A stretch of DNA of 64,000 bases from Annona cherimola (Eukaryota; Streptophyta; Magnoliopsida; Magnoliales; Annonaceae). The translations under genes and the position numbers were made by a program. Within the stretch, counting starts at the first letter, position 1. Each line of letters starts with the position of its first letter. Under the pieces are notes generated by a model, which was not told the origin of the DNA, did no database searches, and saw only the letters and a program-made list of their open reading frames with translations. This document shows, piece after piece, positions 1-12,152 of the stretch. Location: assembly GCA_030490835.1 (NCBI GenBank), contig CM059974.1:3169501-3233500 (forward strand). The letters are read 5' to 3'.

Positions 1-88
1 TTCGAGCTCGGGCTCGGGCTGAAAATATCAGAGTTTCAACACTGCATTTTTTCGGGTTCGGGCCGAACCCGGCCCAAGTTGCACCCCT
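1..88. mobile_element. Right end of a hAT-like element, truncated by the window start
   Basis: The segment ends CAAGTTGCACCCCT, matching the right terminus of the element at 51021-53008. Upstream it has the GGGTTCGGGCC/GGGCTCGGGC repeats common in this family. Confidence 0.5.
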
Positions 89-567
89 AATTCTCAGCAC
101 ATCCTTTGGCAACTCTTTACCCGTATCTTTTACAGGAGCTCTGTCGTATGCACCGGGAGCATGCAGCGCTCCATGCTCTCGGGCGCATACACCCATTTTT
201 TTATTTTTTATTTTGAATTTTTTTTTATAAAACTGTTAATATAAGTGTATTTAACATTTTTCTAAATTTTTACTATTTTTGGAGTATTTTAGATATTTAT
301 TTTTTATTTTTGAAAATCAATGACGTTTTAGGTAATTTTTTATATGGCTTATCATCTTAGTTTTTAGAGCCTTTTTGGAAGTACTGAAGGAGCATGAATT
401 GGATTTTTAAATGGGATGAGAATGTATTGCCGTTTATTGAGAATAAGGAAAAATATATATATTGAAAATGTAAAATGTTACCTCGAAAATTAAAACTTTA
501 TTAAAAATAGAGATAAACATTTCATTGAGTATTTTGAATCCCTTGAAACACTTCTTAACTATTTAAC

Positions 568-598
<31 letters not shown>

Positions 599-2000
599 TC
601 TTTATTTCATTATTTTTCACATTTTTAAATAAAATTATTGTGCGTTTTATTTTTATTCTCTTCACTCTAAATTTTTATCCTTATTATATCATACTTTTTT
701 TTTTTTTTTGCTTTTTCAAAAATTTTCATACTTTCACCCTCATACCAGAAACATTGTCATCTTATATGTAAATCGAAAATTTCAGATTTTGTTCGGTGTT
801 TGATCTCATACTTGTAAAAAGAGTCGAAACATAATCGTACCTACAAAGTGATGGTCAGGACGATTTTTTACAGGATATTATAAATATAACTTATTTTCAA
901 TAATAAAAATTATAAAAAGATTTTTCCACACATTTATCTATTATTTTGTTTAATATCACTTGCTTTTATCATGTTACCAATAATAATTCTCATCGGAAAT
1001 AAGTATTAGTTTTTTAAAAAAACATAATGTATAGATCCTTTTACTATACGATTACGGCGAAAAAAATTATTTTGATCAACTTTTATGGTTGATCACCCAT
1101 AACTCGCGCGATTTGCGGTGACGAAAAGATATTTTCATTATTTTTATTTTTACTAGAAGCGTGGACCCTACTCACATCTCAGCCTCTCCTGCAATTTAAA
1201 AAATTTTGAATTTTTAAAATGTAAAAACCTGGCAAAAATAAAATTCGAAAGTATTAAATTTTATAGAGGCATTCAATTACATTCCAGGTGACATCCACAT
1301 TATTTTTACAAATTAAAAATAAAAAACATTTTCTAGGGGCAGACCTGGCTGCTGGGCGTAATGGATGCAAATCATGGGAACTGATCCAATGCACTCGAGT
1401 GCACTAAATTTTCCATACGCCTAGCTGTAAAAATTCATTTTTAAAATTTTAAAATTTTTTTATAAAATTATTAATCTAAATATATTTAATCCATATAACA
1501 AAGTTTACCATTTTTGAAAACATCTATATATATATATATATATTTTTTAGAATTTCAAATTTTAATAATTTTCAATCCTTTCAAAATGACTAAAATACTC
1601 CTGTATATATTACCATTGCAAAAATAGCAGAACTTGTCGTCACATGAATTAAATACCCCAACGCGAACAGCTTTATAAAGAAAAATTCAAAAAAAAAAAA
1701 ACAAAGAGTTTTACGCCCGAGTACATGAAAAGCCCAGTGCACCTGAGCGTACTGAATGGAACCCATAAATCATATTCATTTTTCAAATAATGAATATAAT
1801 AAAAATAATAAATGGCTCAAATTTTATAAATATTTTAAAACTTCGTGGCTAGCCCTCCTCCATTGGAAGAGTAAGCACACTGTTTTACATGGTTTTCCCA
1901 CCCGCCCGAGTTGCACCCCTGGCTGCATGTTGCTCCAAATTTCACAAAAGAAGCAGATTGTCTCACTTTCCTGGTGCTGGCTAGCAGTTTTTGCTTGCTA
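89..2000. other. AT-rich intergenic sequence with partial foldback elements
   Basis: A family E left half lies at about 130-380, with the arm GGGAGCATGCAGCGCTCCATG. A second foldback lies at about 1350-1765. (ATT)n occurs at 569-597 and (AT)n near 1525-1541. A hAT-like end GAGTTGCACCCCTGG appears at 1908-1922. No gene is recognised. Confidence 0.5.
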
Positions 2001-2380
2001 GGTCAGAAACTATAGTTTCAAACCAGCACTTGCAGACAAACAAAATACTCTAGTACAAGTAAATTTCCAAAGGTGCTGCCTCACCCGGTGAATTGAAGCT
2101 TAACTTCCGTTTGAGTCTGGGGGGAAAACAAGATTTTATCAGCATATTTCTTAAAGAATGCATCATGGTGTTTGTGGGTTGATATATACGGATCATATGA
2201 ACACTGAAGTGATGGAGAAGGGGAAAAAATGTGTCAGTTCCACAAATTAGAAAAGGGGGCAGGTCCTTAGCGTCTGTCTATTCTACACAAACACGCTGGA
2301 TACAAAAACACCGAAAAGGACAACCACTAAGATGGTCACATGCACACTGATGCGGGAAAGATCTCACTCAAACCAGCAAT
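2001..2380 (-). other. Probable 3' untranslated region of the TOM2A-like gene
   Basis: Moderate-complexity sequence directly downstream of the stop codon at 2381. No other gene signal. The polyadenylation site was not fixed. Confidence 0.5.
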
Positions 2381-5300
2381 TCACATAATGCTGCAACGTC
2401 CCTTTTCTTCAGCTGGTGGCGCAGCTGCCTGCTGATATCGGTTTGAGTCTGTGGGATTGTATGTGAACTCAGATGTATCAAGCCCATACTGTTTCATAGC
2501 AAGAGTATTTTGATTAGAAAAGATTTGATAACAGATTAATAAAAAATCTGCAAGACAAAGCCAACATAATAAAGGATGGAAACCCACTGACCTTTTCCCT
2601 CATACGTGTGCTCCAGGCATCATTCCTGCTGGGGCGCTGGTCTAAAGTCCCAGCTACGGGCACTCCAGTTGCTGGTGGACCTGACCTGTTTATCAATGGT
2701 TGACGGGCATTGGACCTCTGCACAACGTACTCATCATCACTGTCATAATCTGCTGGCCTGTTCGCAGCCCTTACAATAAGAGCTAGCAAGAATGTCAACG
2801 CCTGCGCATTATACCAAGCCCATACATACTATTAAAAGTAAGCTCCTAATTGGACTACAGGAAACGGTCTAATCAGTGGCATGATATTTTTAGAATGTCT
2901 TCGCATCATCCATTTTCCTATCCTGGGGGCAAAATTTTAATAAAGTCCGGGTTGGCACCCGAGAAATCATAAACATTGGACCATTCAGAAGTTCATTACC
3001 ACAAAACTACAGCAATTTGGTTACCATGTCTAAGAATTTACTAATCATGAGATTTGCAAACAACTTTAGTCGGGATTCAACACTACCTCAATTACGACAA
3101 CTGCTAAAGCAACCCATTTGGCAATTTTCCAGTTCTTCTCTAAAAAGCTGTAGATCATCCCAAAATCTCCAGTCTTATCCACTGGTAGTACCTGCAGGAA
3201 GCATTACAAATTCTCAACTAGATCAACAATTCTTTAAAAGGTAAATCTAACAGACAGCAAAATCAACACTGACCTCTTTCCAGCTGTGGTCAAAGAATAT
3301 GAAAGCTGCAAAACCCAACTCTGCTAAGATCAACAAGACCACAAGTACAGAATACTGTGATTGGTTTAAGGAAACCATTAATCATAAAGAAACAAAAGTA
3401 CCACCACAACTGCATGCAACTCATCTCATTTCAGCCGCAGCCACAAAAAAGTGAAACAAAAAAGATTGCTCTCGAAATTTGAAATTTCCAGTTTTCAAGT
3501 GAAATAATGAACTAATGTTCCCTCAACAGCGCCCAATGTTTTTGGATGTACAGATCTTCCATACAATAGCTTTTAATGGTTTCCAGTAAATAAATCACTG
3601 ATCATAAACCAATAAATAGTCAAATTTTAACACCATCAGAAACTGATAGTATGGTACAATATACTAATTATTATAAAATTCATGCTTGTTTTCTATGGGG
3701 TTTGTAATGTTAGAGAGTAGGAAAGTTGGTTTTCAAAATGAAAAGATCATCCTCATTCATTTCCCAAACTTGTAATGAACCAAGTTAACAGATAACCTGA
3801 TTTTTCCAGTATGCAGTTTCCTGTAACAGAAGATGACCAATCTAAGCAACACTTCTCCTCAACATTAATGAAACTCAGGACTTTAATCTCATATGCTATT
3901 CAGGAGTGTTTCACTTGCCACAGAACTGAGCAGACAGAAACCAGATTACAGAATTGATCCCACAAGTACTCAAAAACTTTTTCTCTGTGGCATGCATATC
4001 ATGTAAATGAAATTAAAAATAACAAAATTAATCATGAAAGGATACACAACTCAGGCAGCACCCATTCCTAGCTACCACTCCAACGCAGCCAAAGCAAGAT
4101 ATAATAAACAGAATAACTCCAATACCAATGAACAAGTAAATAAACCTGCAGCAGACAAATCTGGGAACATCACTATTATGCAAGACAATGACAGATGACA
4201 GCACATACACCAAAGCCCATTCTACAACACAATCACTTAGTCTTATAAATAAAGATGAGTAAATGAGGGCAAAACGGTCACCAATGGAAGCAACTTGTTC
4301 ACACAATGGATTGATTGTATTGAATAAAGCACTAGCAGGCAGGCAGACACACAATGAAGTCCAACTTTAAGCTCTAAACACATGGTTACTCCCTCACACT
4401 ATGAAGTACACAACACTAGGCAAATGCCTGTGGGCACCTCATTTAGGAATACCACAAAACAGAACCAGGAATCATCACCCTGCCGTCAACCAATAAAGTG
4501 GAACCAGGAATGTCTTGACTTGGTCCTATATAGGCTTATGATATCAGAAAAGTAAAGGGCCCACCATAAGGTTCATTAAGCACCGATGAAATACAGGAAC
4601 TTCAAACCTCGTTTTTCCATTTTGATCATCGTTCAACTCATAGATTATGATTCCTAGTCACCTCAAGCTCTGCATAAGCTTCATTTCCCATAACAGTGAG
4701 TCAGTGGCCACAAAATTTTCTCAGCAATTGCCTCGGCTATTCTTAGTAAATCACATGGCTATGATACAGAATCAAACCCACCATAACTATCTCACAGAAA
4801 CACATCCGTGATTATAAGGTAGAAATCAACACAGACTGCCTCATCAAATCACAAAACCATGACTAAAGGCAAAAAACCTGCACACCGAAAGGTGGCAAAT
4901 CAACAAGCTAGCACTTGCATCTTGACACTCAGACTGATTTAGGTCTGCCTTAACACATGAAACTTAATCAATTCTTGTGTGAGTGGAGACAACGAGCACA
5001 CAAACATTATATCATGGCTATTTCAAAGCACCTTATCAAAGATGGCCTCTAGGTCTTTAAAACAAAAAACAAAAACAAAAAAACAAAAAAAAACAAAAAC
5101 AAAAAAATGAACCTTGAAATTAATATAAAATGACAGTGTGTAAAGGAGGCAAAAAATGACAAATAGCATTATACCTAATTCATGTGAGTGTCATGCAATA
5201 GATTATATAATTAAAAACAACCAGCCTGCACCTCCCACTCTTTGAAAATAAATATTGAACATTATAAATTCCCATATTTCTCATAAGCACAAAAAGGATG

Positions 5301-7408
5301 TCTTGAACTTTTATTTCTTACACGCACAACAAAGTATTTCTCGCAATAGCATAGTAATGGAATTGGTTCACATTTCTTTGAAGGTAATATAATCAAGTAC
5401 AATTCACTTAATTCTTCTTTGATCTTTGATAAAACAACAATAACCTATATCTTGATTTTTTGAGATATCATTCTGGTGTCGGATTTTGAATAGTCATCAA
5501 ACGGAGGAAATGCAGACAGTCATTCCATGCTCATGCACACCATTACAATTCGAAGTCAGAAGAACGGCACAAAAATAGAAGAGAGATGGAGGGATCTGGC
5601 GATAAGGCTTTACCATTACAAACAGTGAGAAGAAATAAAGTATGTATTCAACTACAATAGTAGTTTGCACGTGTTGTCAAACCACGCAAGATATCAACTA
5701 GAAAGGTGAATAAACTTGTCTATGCTCTACAATGTGCTCATCTACTGGTCCAGAAAATCTAGTATTTCCGCTCATCTATTTTTTTATTACCTTGCATGGA
5801 GCCATATGCTCCCCTACAAACCCAAAGCCGAGACTACATACACACACCCACAATATAATACCACTGGGCTATGCCCTGGCTCACTTGGTTCATTTATTTG
5901 ATTCTGTAGACATGCAGTCAAGCATAGCCACATGCTTCGAAGTGTATTTGACATCTTCAATAGGCAGCCTCACCTTCATTTTCTTTTTAAATGAATATTT
6001 TTCCCCTTTGAAAGGAAAGCTTAAAAAAATTTCTTTTCCTTTTGGGTCACTTTTGCGTGACTGAACATAGATAACCATAATCAATCAATCTAGTTTGGTG
6101 AAAATGAATTGATTTTGTGTGTTTGGATGGTTTGAAATATTAGTGAAATGGGAAAGGGGATGTAAATGATGTTAACAAGTAAAGACAAAATATATAATGG
6201 GGTAATGATCAGCAAAAGTGAGGTCGCTAAGCGAAGTGAGGTCAGTAAATGCTATATGGATTTTTAAAATTTACAGATGAAGTACAATGAAATGCAGTTT
6301 CCTCCTCTTGCCAAAACCAAAAAGCTGCCAAAAGTTCTTTTGGAGACAAAACAATCTGCATAACTGAAGCGATTCCAGCATTGGTTGGTAAATGTTGAGC
6401 CCCACTTCCCTGGACAGAAGTCATCCAGCTCCTGAATCATAAGCCTACTGAACCTAACAATCTCCTAAATTTCACCAACATGTTCAATACATCATATAAT
6501 GCCTCTTTGGTGTTACTATTTGTCACGCGCAGACCCAAAAAAAGGACCATTGGGCCTGATGCATGGAGCACACAGACCTAGAAAACGTCCATTGGGCCTG
6601 TAGGCTATAGGCCTCACAATGTGATATTGTCCGCTCTATTGTCCGCTCTAGCTTAGCCGCATGACTTTAAAATGCATCACACTATATTGAACTTGAGACC
6701 CACTTATAAACTACCAGGAACTTTCTCCCCTTTTCGATGTGGGATTCGGTTCTGAGCTATTACACTATTGATCAAAATGCAAAATGCAGAAGGCATCCGC
6801 TAGAAATGGGTTCTCAGGATGCAGTAACATAAGACAAGAAGAGATTGTACTCCAAACTCACAACCTTTTCCAATGATGGAGGGGCTCCCTCACTGAGAAA
6901 CATTTATGCTTCTTTGACCCCACCAATTCAGTAATGATCCAAAACTCATCTTAATCATAAACCATGCACTTAAGAATTCCTCTATCCTTGCAACATAAAA
7001 GGCACATACTTCTATATCATCAATCTAGTACTCAATTGAAACCTACTTCTTTACTCATAATAATCATACGATAAAGTGAAATAAGTAAAACTGTTTCCTA
7101 TTTCGTCATTAAAGGCTAAAGTCATGTCATCTGAAAGAGCTTACTACAGGAAAGTCTAAAAAACCATACCAAGCTTTTGGTAGCTTGTCAAGAATGCTGG
7201 CAGAGAGTGATACAGCGAGCATCATTGGTCGACCGAGGGTGATAGACTCAAGATCAGTTGCAGCCGAAGGCGAGATCGTGTCCACATCAGAAGTCCGCTT
7301 CCATTCAACAAGCAAGTAAACCCCATATCCCACCATCGCCAATCCCGAAACTGCCAACAGGAAATTCAATAGCTTCAAGAGGCATTCCAAGCACCCCCTG
7401 CATGCCAT
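2381..7408 (-). CDS. TOM2A: TOM2A-like tetraspanin family membrane protein, six exons, complete
   Basis: Exons (minus strand): 7408-7170, 4145-4046, 3354-3274, 3191-3087, 2801-2592, 2488-2381. They sum to 843 nt, giving 280 residues plus TGA, the usual length of Arabidopsis TOM2A. Introns are GT/AG and all phases close. The protein starts MACRGCLECLLKLLNFLLAV and ends EEKGRCSIM. Four membrane segments are visible at about 12-34, 82-104, 114-134 and 165-186; a cysteine group GCCLSC lies at 108-113; the loop between segments 3 and 4 is short (about 30 residues) for a tetraspanin. The cytosolic tail carries DYDSDDEY and the family's LDTSEFTYNP motif. TOM2A proteins sit in the tonoplast and other endomembranes and are host factors that assist tobamovirus replication complexes by binding TOM1; the normal cellular role is poorly defined. 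The first ATG at 7408 fits the family N-terminus. Intron 1 is about 3 kb and holds repeat debris. Family assignment is firm; the symbol means homology to the TOM2A group, not proven orthology. Confidence 0.93.
5057..5107. repeat. (AAAC)n/A-rich simple repeat
   Basis: Runs of A interrupted by single C at near-regular spacing inside intron 1 of the TOM2A-like gene. Low-complexity sequence with no coding content. Confidence 0.85.
6526..6775 (+). mobile_element. Diverged LTR-type fragment (solo LTR or TRIM remnant)
   Basis: The segment has the phrases GTGATATTGTCCGCTC, then CTTTAAAATGCATCAC, then ACTTATAAACTACC, then TCGATGTGGGATTC. These occur in this order in a widespread family of plant LTRs. 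The family link is from memory and no partner LTR, primer-binding site or coding region is visible, so this is probably an old solo LTR. It lies in intron 1 of the TOM2A-like gene, antisense to it. Confidence 0.5.
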
Positions 7409-8083
7409 CCTGTCAAAACTCCCCCAAACTCTCGTCCAACCTCACAGCAGCTGAGCTCAAACACCTCCCTATTTCAACAAACTATTCGACGGATGCGGAA
7501 CAAAACCCTGCATTCCCAAGAAACCCTAAAAATCAGAAAATCCAGGGCTTAAGCACAAACCAGAGGGGAATTGGTATGCATTCAAGGTCCAATCCGGTAC
7601 TGGTAATCAGAAAAAGAGGCAGAAACGTCCAGATTCTGCTATTTTATGGGTTTAACGGACGGCCGAGGGCATAAAATTCTACAAAATTTTCACTTTTCGC
7701 AAGAAATTCGACTCGAAGCTCAAATCACCGGGAGAAAAGCAGCAATTTTGCGTGGGTGCGGGGAAAAACCAATCTTGCCAATGAAAAATTCCGAAGATGG
7801 TGATTACCGAAGGCTTCGACGATCTTAGAATTTCGGAAGCTTGCAAATGCAGCAACGCAGCGAAGGGGAGACAGAAAAGGATTTTACCATCGCCGGGGGG
7901 TGGCGTTACGCCAGGAAGGGCCAGTTGCAGATTGCCACGTGGCGAATGGATATGAGACGGTGGTGATGGACGGCTGCTCTGCGCGTGTCCACACGTGTCA
8001 TGACCGGGAATATCAGCCTTTGTAGAGGATCCAAACCGTCCATTTTATAAAAGAGTACCCACAATTTCTACATATAGTTGCAA
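7409..8083 (-). promoter_or_regulatory. 5' leader and proximal promoter of the TOM2A-like gene, with two G-boxes
   Basis: GC content rises over 7409-8040, as expected for a leader and promoter. A 10-bp palindrome GCCACGTGGC lies at 7934-7943 and a second core, ACACGTGT, at 7991-7998, 49 bp apart centre to centre. CACGTG cores are bound by bZIP and bHLH factors and act in ABA and light responses. The transcription start is not resolved. A MITE begins at 8084, immediately upstream. Confidence 0.6.
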
Positions 8084-8484
8084 GAGGAGTGATTCTATTA
8101 GTCCGGGCTAAGTAAATGGCCCACTTAGCCCACCTCAAAAAACCTATTTACAATAAAAAAATTTTACTTTTTTTTTCATGTACTTTTTTATCTAAGTGTA
8201 TTTAACATATAGACCAAGTTTTACCATTTTTGAATATGTTTATCTATTTTTTTGAGATTTTCAAACATCTATGTGTATATATGCATTTAAAATACCCTTA
8301 TTTTCAAAAATCTAAAAAAAATATATGCACATTTCCAAAAATGGTAAAACTTGGTCTATATGTTAAATACACTTAGATAAACAAGTGTATAAAGAAAAAA
8401 ACAAAAAAAAGTTGTTTTAAATAGGTTTTTTGAGGTGGGCTAAGTGAACCATTTACTTAGCCCGGGCTAATAGAATCACTCCTC
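8084..8484. mobile_element. Mutator-like foldback MITE (family A) with perfect 9-bp target duplication
   Basis: The element is 401 bp and the ends are inverted copies, GAGGAGTGATTCTATTAG against its complement CTAATAGAATCACTCCTC. The inverted similarity extends through most of its length. It is flanked by TAGTTGCAA at 8075-8083 and 8485-8493. A 9-bp duplication is typical of Mutator-type insertion. Inner sequences recur in copies at 11120-12152 and 37430-37815. Confidence 0.85.
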
Positions 8485-8644
8485 TAGTTGCAATCCCAAT
8501 GAATTTTAGGGCGTTGGAAAAGTGACGGAACTTTTTCACTTCAAAGGTGGAATAGTAAAAAAGTGATTTGATGTGACGGATAATGATGGTGACTAAAAAA
8601 ATAAAGTTAAAATAAATAAATTATAATCATATATAAATGATTAA

Positions 8645-8934
8645 GGGTGTGTTTGTTTGGGGTCAAAATATGTCAACTAAAACTTTTCAACTCAAAACTT
8701 TTCAATCTCTATAACTACTCTATTTTTTAATTATTTTTTCACATTTTTTATACAAACTATCATACTTTTCAATCATTTCTACACAACTACCCATACAACT
8801 AACTTATCTATTTTAACTTTATTTTCTTTACTCATCATCATTACCCCTATTATATCACATCATTTTCTATCAATTCGACAACTTCTACCCCCAAAACTTT
8901 TCATCAAAAGTTTTAACTCTAACCAAACACACCC
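8645..8934. mobile_element. Tourist-like (PIF/Harbinger type) MITE, copy B1
   Basis: The element is 290 bp. It begins GGGTGTGTTTG and ends CAAACACACCC, flanked by TAA on both sides (8642-8644, 8935-8937). The TIR and three-base TAA duplication are the hallmarks of Tourist-like MITEs. The interior is AT-rich with no reading frame. Confidence 0.85.
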
Positions 8935-9800
8935 TAAAATATGAGATAATTTTATAAAAAGATATGAAAATAATTTAAAAATAAAATAATTGTAGAGAGT
9001 AAAAAATTTTAATTTAAAAAAATTTAGTGTAAAACAAACATATTCTTGAAAGGGCTAACCTTCTTTATTTGTTATTTTAGATTGAGTTATATATTAACAT
9101 TTCAACACTAAAAAATTTTCAAATTAAAATTTTTTTAATTCGTAATTTTTTACTCTACACAATTTCATATTTTTAATAATGTTGTCATATATTTGTGTAC
9201 AATCATCGTATTTTTCAATCATTTTTACACAACTACTTATATAATTAGTTGATGTATTTTAACTTTATTTTTTTACTATTCATCATTACCTCTATTATAT
9301 AATATCAATTTTTATTTCAAAACTTTTATAAATAAAATTTTTATCCAAAAGTTTTATTATTTCTCAAACCCACATTATATTTAAAATTATTTAATTATCC
9401 TAAATTTGCAGAAATTAATTTAAATAAAAATGTTAATATAATATCAAAAATATAATTACCAAGAACCTTAAGCATTTCCAGTTGCTCTGAATATATGAAT
9501 ATAAGATTTGTTGGGAAAGTTATAAAACTTTTGGATGAAAATTTTTTTATTGTAAAAGTTTTCGAAATGAAAAAATGATATTATATGATAATAATGGCGA
9601 CGAAAGTAAAAAAAAATAAAGTTAAAATAGATAGTTGTGTTTCATCAAAAAATAGATAGTTGCATTAATAGTTATGTACAAATGACTAAAAAGGCATAAT
9701 AGTTGCATAAGAAGATATAAAAAAATAATTAAAAATAGGATAATTGTGAAAAGTGAAAAAGTTTAAGATTAAGATGACTTTAATATAAAAAAATATAAAA
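8935..9800. repeat. Array of decayed Tourist-like MITE copies
   Basis: Segments at about 8940-9045, 9090-9370 and 9490-9800 repeat the interior phrases of copy B1 (for example TTTTAACTTTATT, ATCATTACC and their complements) in both orientations but lack clean ends. They appear to be older insertions of the same family beside B1. No gene is seen here. Confidence 0.55.
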
Positions 9801-10189
9801 GGTAATGAGTGGCGGAGATTGTAACAAGTTTTTAAAAACATTTTTTAAGTGGCGAGTTTTGATATTGATAGAATAGAGGTACGATTTATACGATTTTATG
9901 AAAATATTCATAATTTTAATATCTAAACATCAAGTTCTGGCATTTATATAAAGAAATAAATACACCAAAACAACTAATCTATAACGTAGTTGTATTTAAT
10001 GTTCCGAAGAATAATTATTTCGTTCCGCGATTGAGATTTGGATGGGTTTACTAAATTTAGGGCCATTTATTAAATTGCATACTAATGTTGTATTGTAAGT
10101 TATCTTTTGGACGCGCCCAACGTTTTGCCAAGGTGGTGGGTTGGTGTCCCGCCCTGGCAGGTGAAGTTGCTTTATCGCTCATTTTGTGT

Positions 10190-10560
10190 AAGCTATGGCC
10201 ATTTAATGCACCCCGGTGCATTGAGCTCCAGTGCACCCTGCACCCTGTTCATTAAACCCATTTTAATTTATTTTTTTTATTTTCTTTGAAATTTTTTTTA
10301 TACAAGTATTAATCTAAATGTATTTAACATATGTATCAATTTTTACTATTTTTGAAGTATTTTAGATTTTTATTTTTGATTTTTGAAAATCAGAATGACG
10401 TAAAATGCCGCTAATTTTCAAAAATAAAAAATAAATATCTAAAATACTCCAAAAATGGTAAAAATTGATACGCATGTTAAATACACTTAGATTAACACTT
10501 GTATAAAAAAAAATAAAAATAAAATAAAAAAATGGATTAATGAATCGCGGTCCGTTCCAG
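10190..10560. mobile_element. Foldback MITE (family E), ends decayed
   Basis: The left arm includes TTAATGCACCCCGGTGCATTG. The two arms carry ATTTAACATATGTATCAATT and its complement around a centre near 10395. The same core pair recurs in elements at 16340, 41222, 44085, 45030 and 53800. Coding-like frames across it are by-products of the palindrome. Confidence 0.6.
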
Positions 10561-10659
10561 CTTAGTATCTTTCTACTGTTATTTGAAAGCATGGAGTCTC
10601 CCTGAAAAAATGTTATCTGTTGAATTGGACGCTTCAAAGCTTTTTAAAATCGGATGGAC

Positions 10660-11119
10660 GGTCGAGATGCTTTTCATGTGAGATTGTCCATCCACGTCAG
10701 CAATAAGGATACTTCTGGAATACGGAAGAGTCAAAGAAGATAAGCATATGGATGGGCCACAGGCCCACAGCGATATTCCTTGTTTATCTGCTGCGATAAA
10801 TTCCGGTATACCTTTTCTAATGAGTATTTAGCGGTTGACTCGCATTATGTAATAATAAACCTTCTAAAAATATATTAATTATCCACAAATACGCGGATTT
10901 AAAAGGTCAATTTTACAAACACCCATCCGAAAACAAATAGAAATCGTTTGATGTAATTGAGTTAAACAAATTATTTCAATTATTTTGTTCATAAGAATAT
11001 TCTTTTATAATTTGTTGAAAGAATATTCGAAACGCCCTTCGAATGCAACGGATTATACGGGTAAACGAAACAGATTGCCCTTAACTTTTCATAGATTTGT
11101 ATATACTGTAATATTCAAA
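10660..11119. other. AT-rich intergenic sequence, nothing recognised
   Basis: No reading frame above background, no clear inverted ends. Two TGGGCC/GGCCCA motifs occur near 10755-10770. Confidence 0.6.
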
Positions 11120-12152
11120 GAGGAGTGATCCAGTTACGGCTAAACAAATGTTCTGCTTAGCTCACCTTAAAAAACTAATTTAAAAATATTTTTAAAATTT
11201 TTGTCCACTCACTTGTTTATCTAGTTATATTTAATGTATATAATAAGTTTTTATATTTTTCGATATGTGTATATATTTTTTTAGGAATTTGAACATAGAG
11301 ATATTTTAGTCATTTAAAAATTACTAAAATATTTCTATATTTAAATTAAATATATATATACACATATTCGAAAATGATAAAATTTGTTATATAAATCAAT
11401 TATACTTAGAATAACAATTTTAAAAACTAAAATTAAAAATAAATTTGTTTTTGGGTGTTTTGGACTGGATGAATGAGTGCTCCAGTAGATATGGGTTTAC
11501 AGAATCATAACAAGAAAATAAATGCGCACTAGAATATTTAAAATTTTTTTATATGTGCATATATTTTTCTAAAATTTTAAAGGAGTAATGATCCTGTTAG
11601 CTTAGGCTAAATAAATGTCTCATTTACAATATTTTTTTTGTTTTTTTCTTGTACACTTAACATATAAACTAAGTTTTACCATTTTTGGATATGTGTATAT
11701 ATATTTTTAGATTTTTAAAGGTAAGAGTATTTTAAGTACATATATACACATAGATGTTTAAAAATCTCAAAAAAATTTAAACATATCTAAAAATGATAAA
11801 ATTTAGCTTATATGTTAAATACACTAGGATAAACAATTATATAAAGAAAAAAGCAAAAATTTTTATTGTAAATAGGTTTTTTGAAGTGGGCTAAGTGGAG
11901 TATTTGCTTAGACCGAGCTAATAGGATCACTCCTCTTTTTAAAGATAAGGGTATTCTAAATACATATATACACATAAATGTTTAAAAATCTCGGAAAAAT
12001 ATACAAACAAATCCAAAAATGATAAAACTTAGTTTAAATGTTAAATACGTTTAGATAAACAAGTGTATAAAGAAAAAAGTTGTTGTAAATGGATTTTTTA
12101 AGATGAGTTAAACGGAACATTTACTTAGCCCGGACTAATTGTATCACCCCTC
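11120..12152. mobile_element. Nested cluster of family A foldback MITEs
   Basis: Family A ends are seen at 11120 (GAGGAGTGATCC) and 12152 (ATCACCCCTC). Between them sits a complete younger copy at 11583-11935, inserted into an older copy whose right half resumes at 11945. The gap between 11400 and 11560 holds unrelated AT-rich sequence, so the outer structure is probably two partial older copies. Confidence 0.6.
11583..11935. mobile_element. Family A MITE nested in an older family A copy
   Basis: The element is 353 bp, starts GAGTAATGATCCTGTTAG and ends with the near complement CTAATAGGATCACTCCTC. The flanks are ATTTTAAAG (11574-11582) and TTTTTAAAG (11936-11944), an 8/9 match consistent with a 9-bp target duplication. 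Flanking sequence reads across the insertion as the interior of another family A element. Confidence 0.75.

Larger units (their letters stand above)
4146..7169 (-). other. Long first intron of the TOM2A-like gene
   Basis: The intron starts GTATGG after the split Trp codon (residue 80) and ends CTGCAG before the second membrane segment. It contains an A-rich (AAAC)n tract at about 5057-5107 and a fragment resembling a widespread plant LTR (6526-6775). Short reading frames here show no protein resemblance and are taken as chance. Confidence 0.8.

Noticed and set aside
5732..6064. A 110-codon plus-strand frame within TOM2A intron 1
   Set aside because: Antisense to an intron, without domain or splice support; taken as chance.
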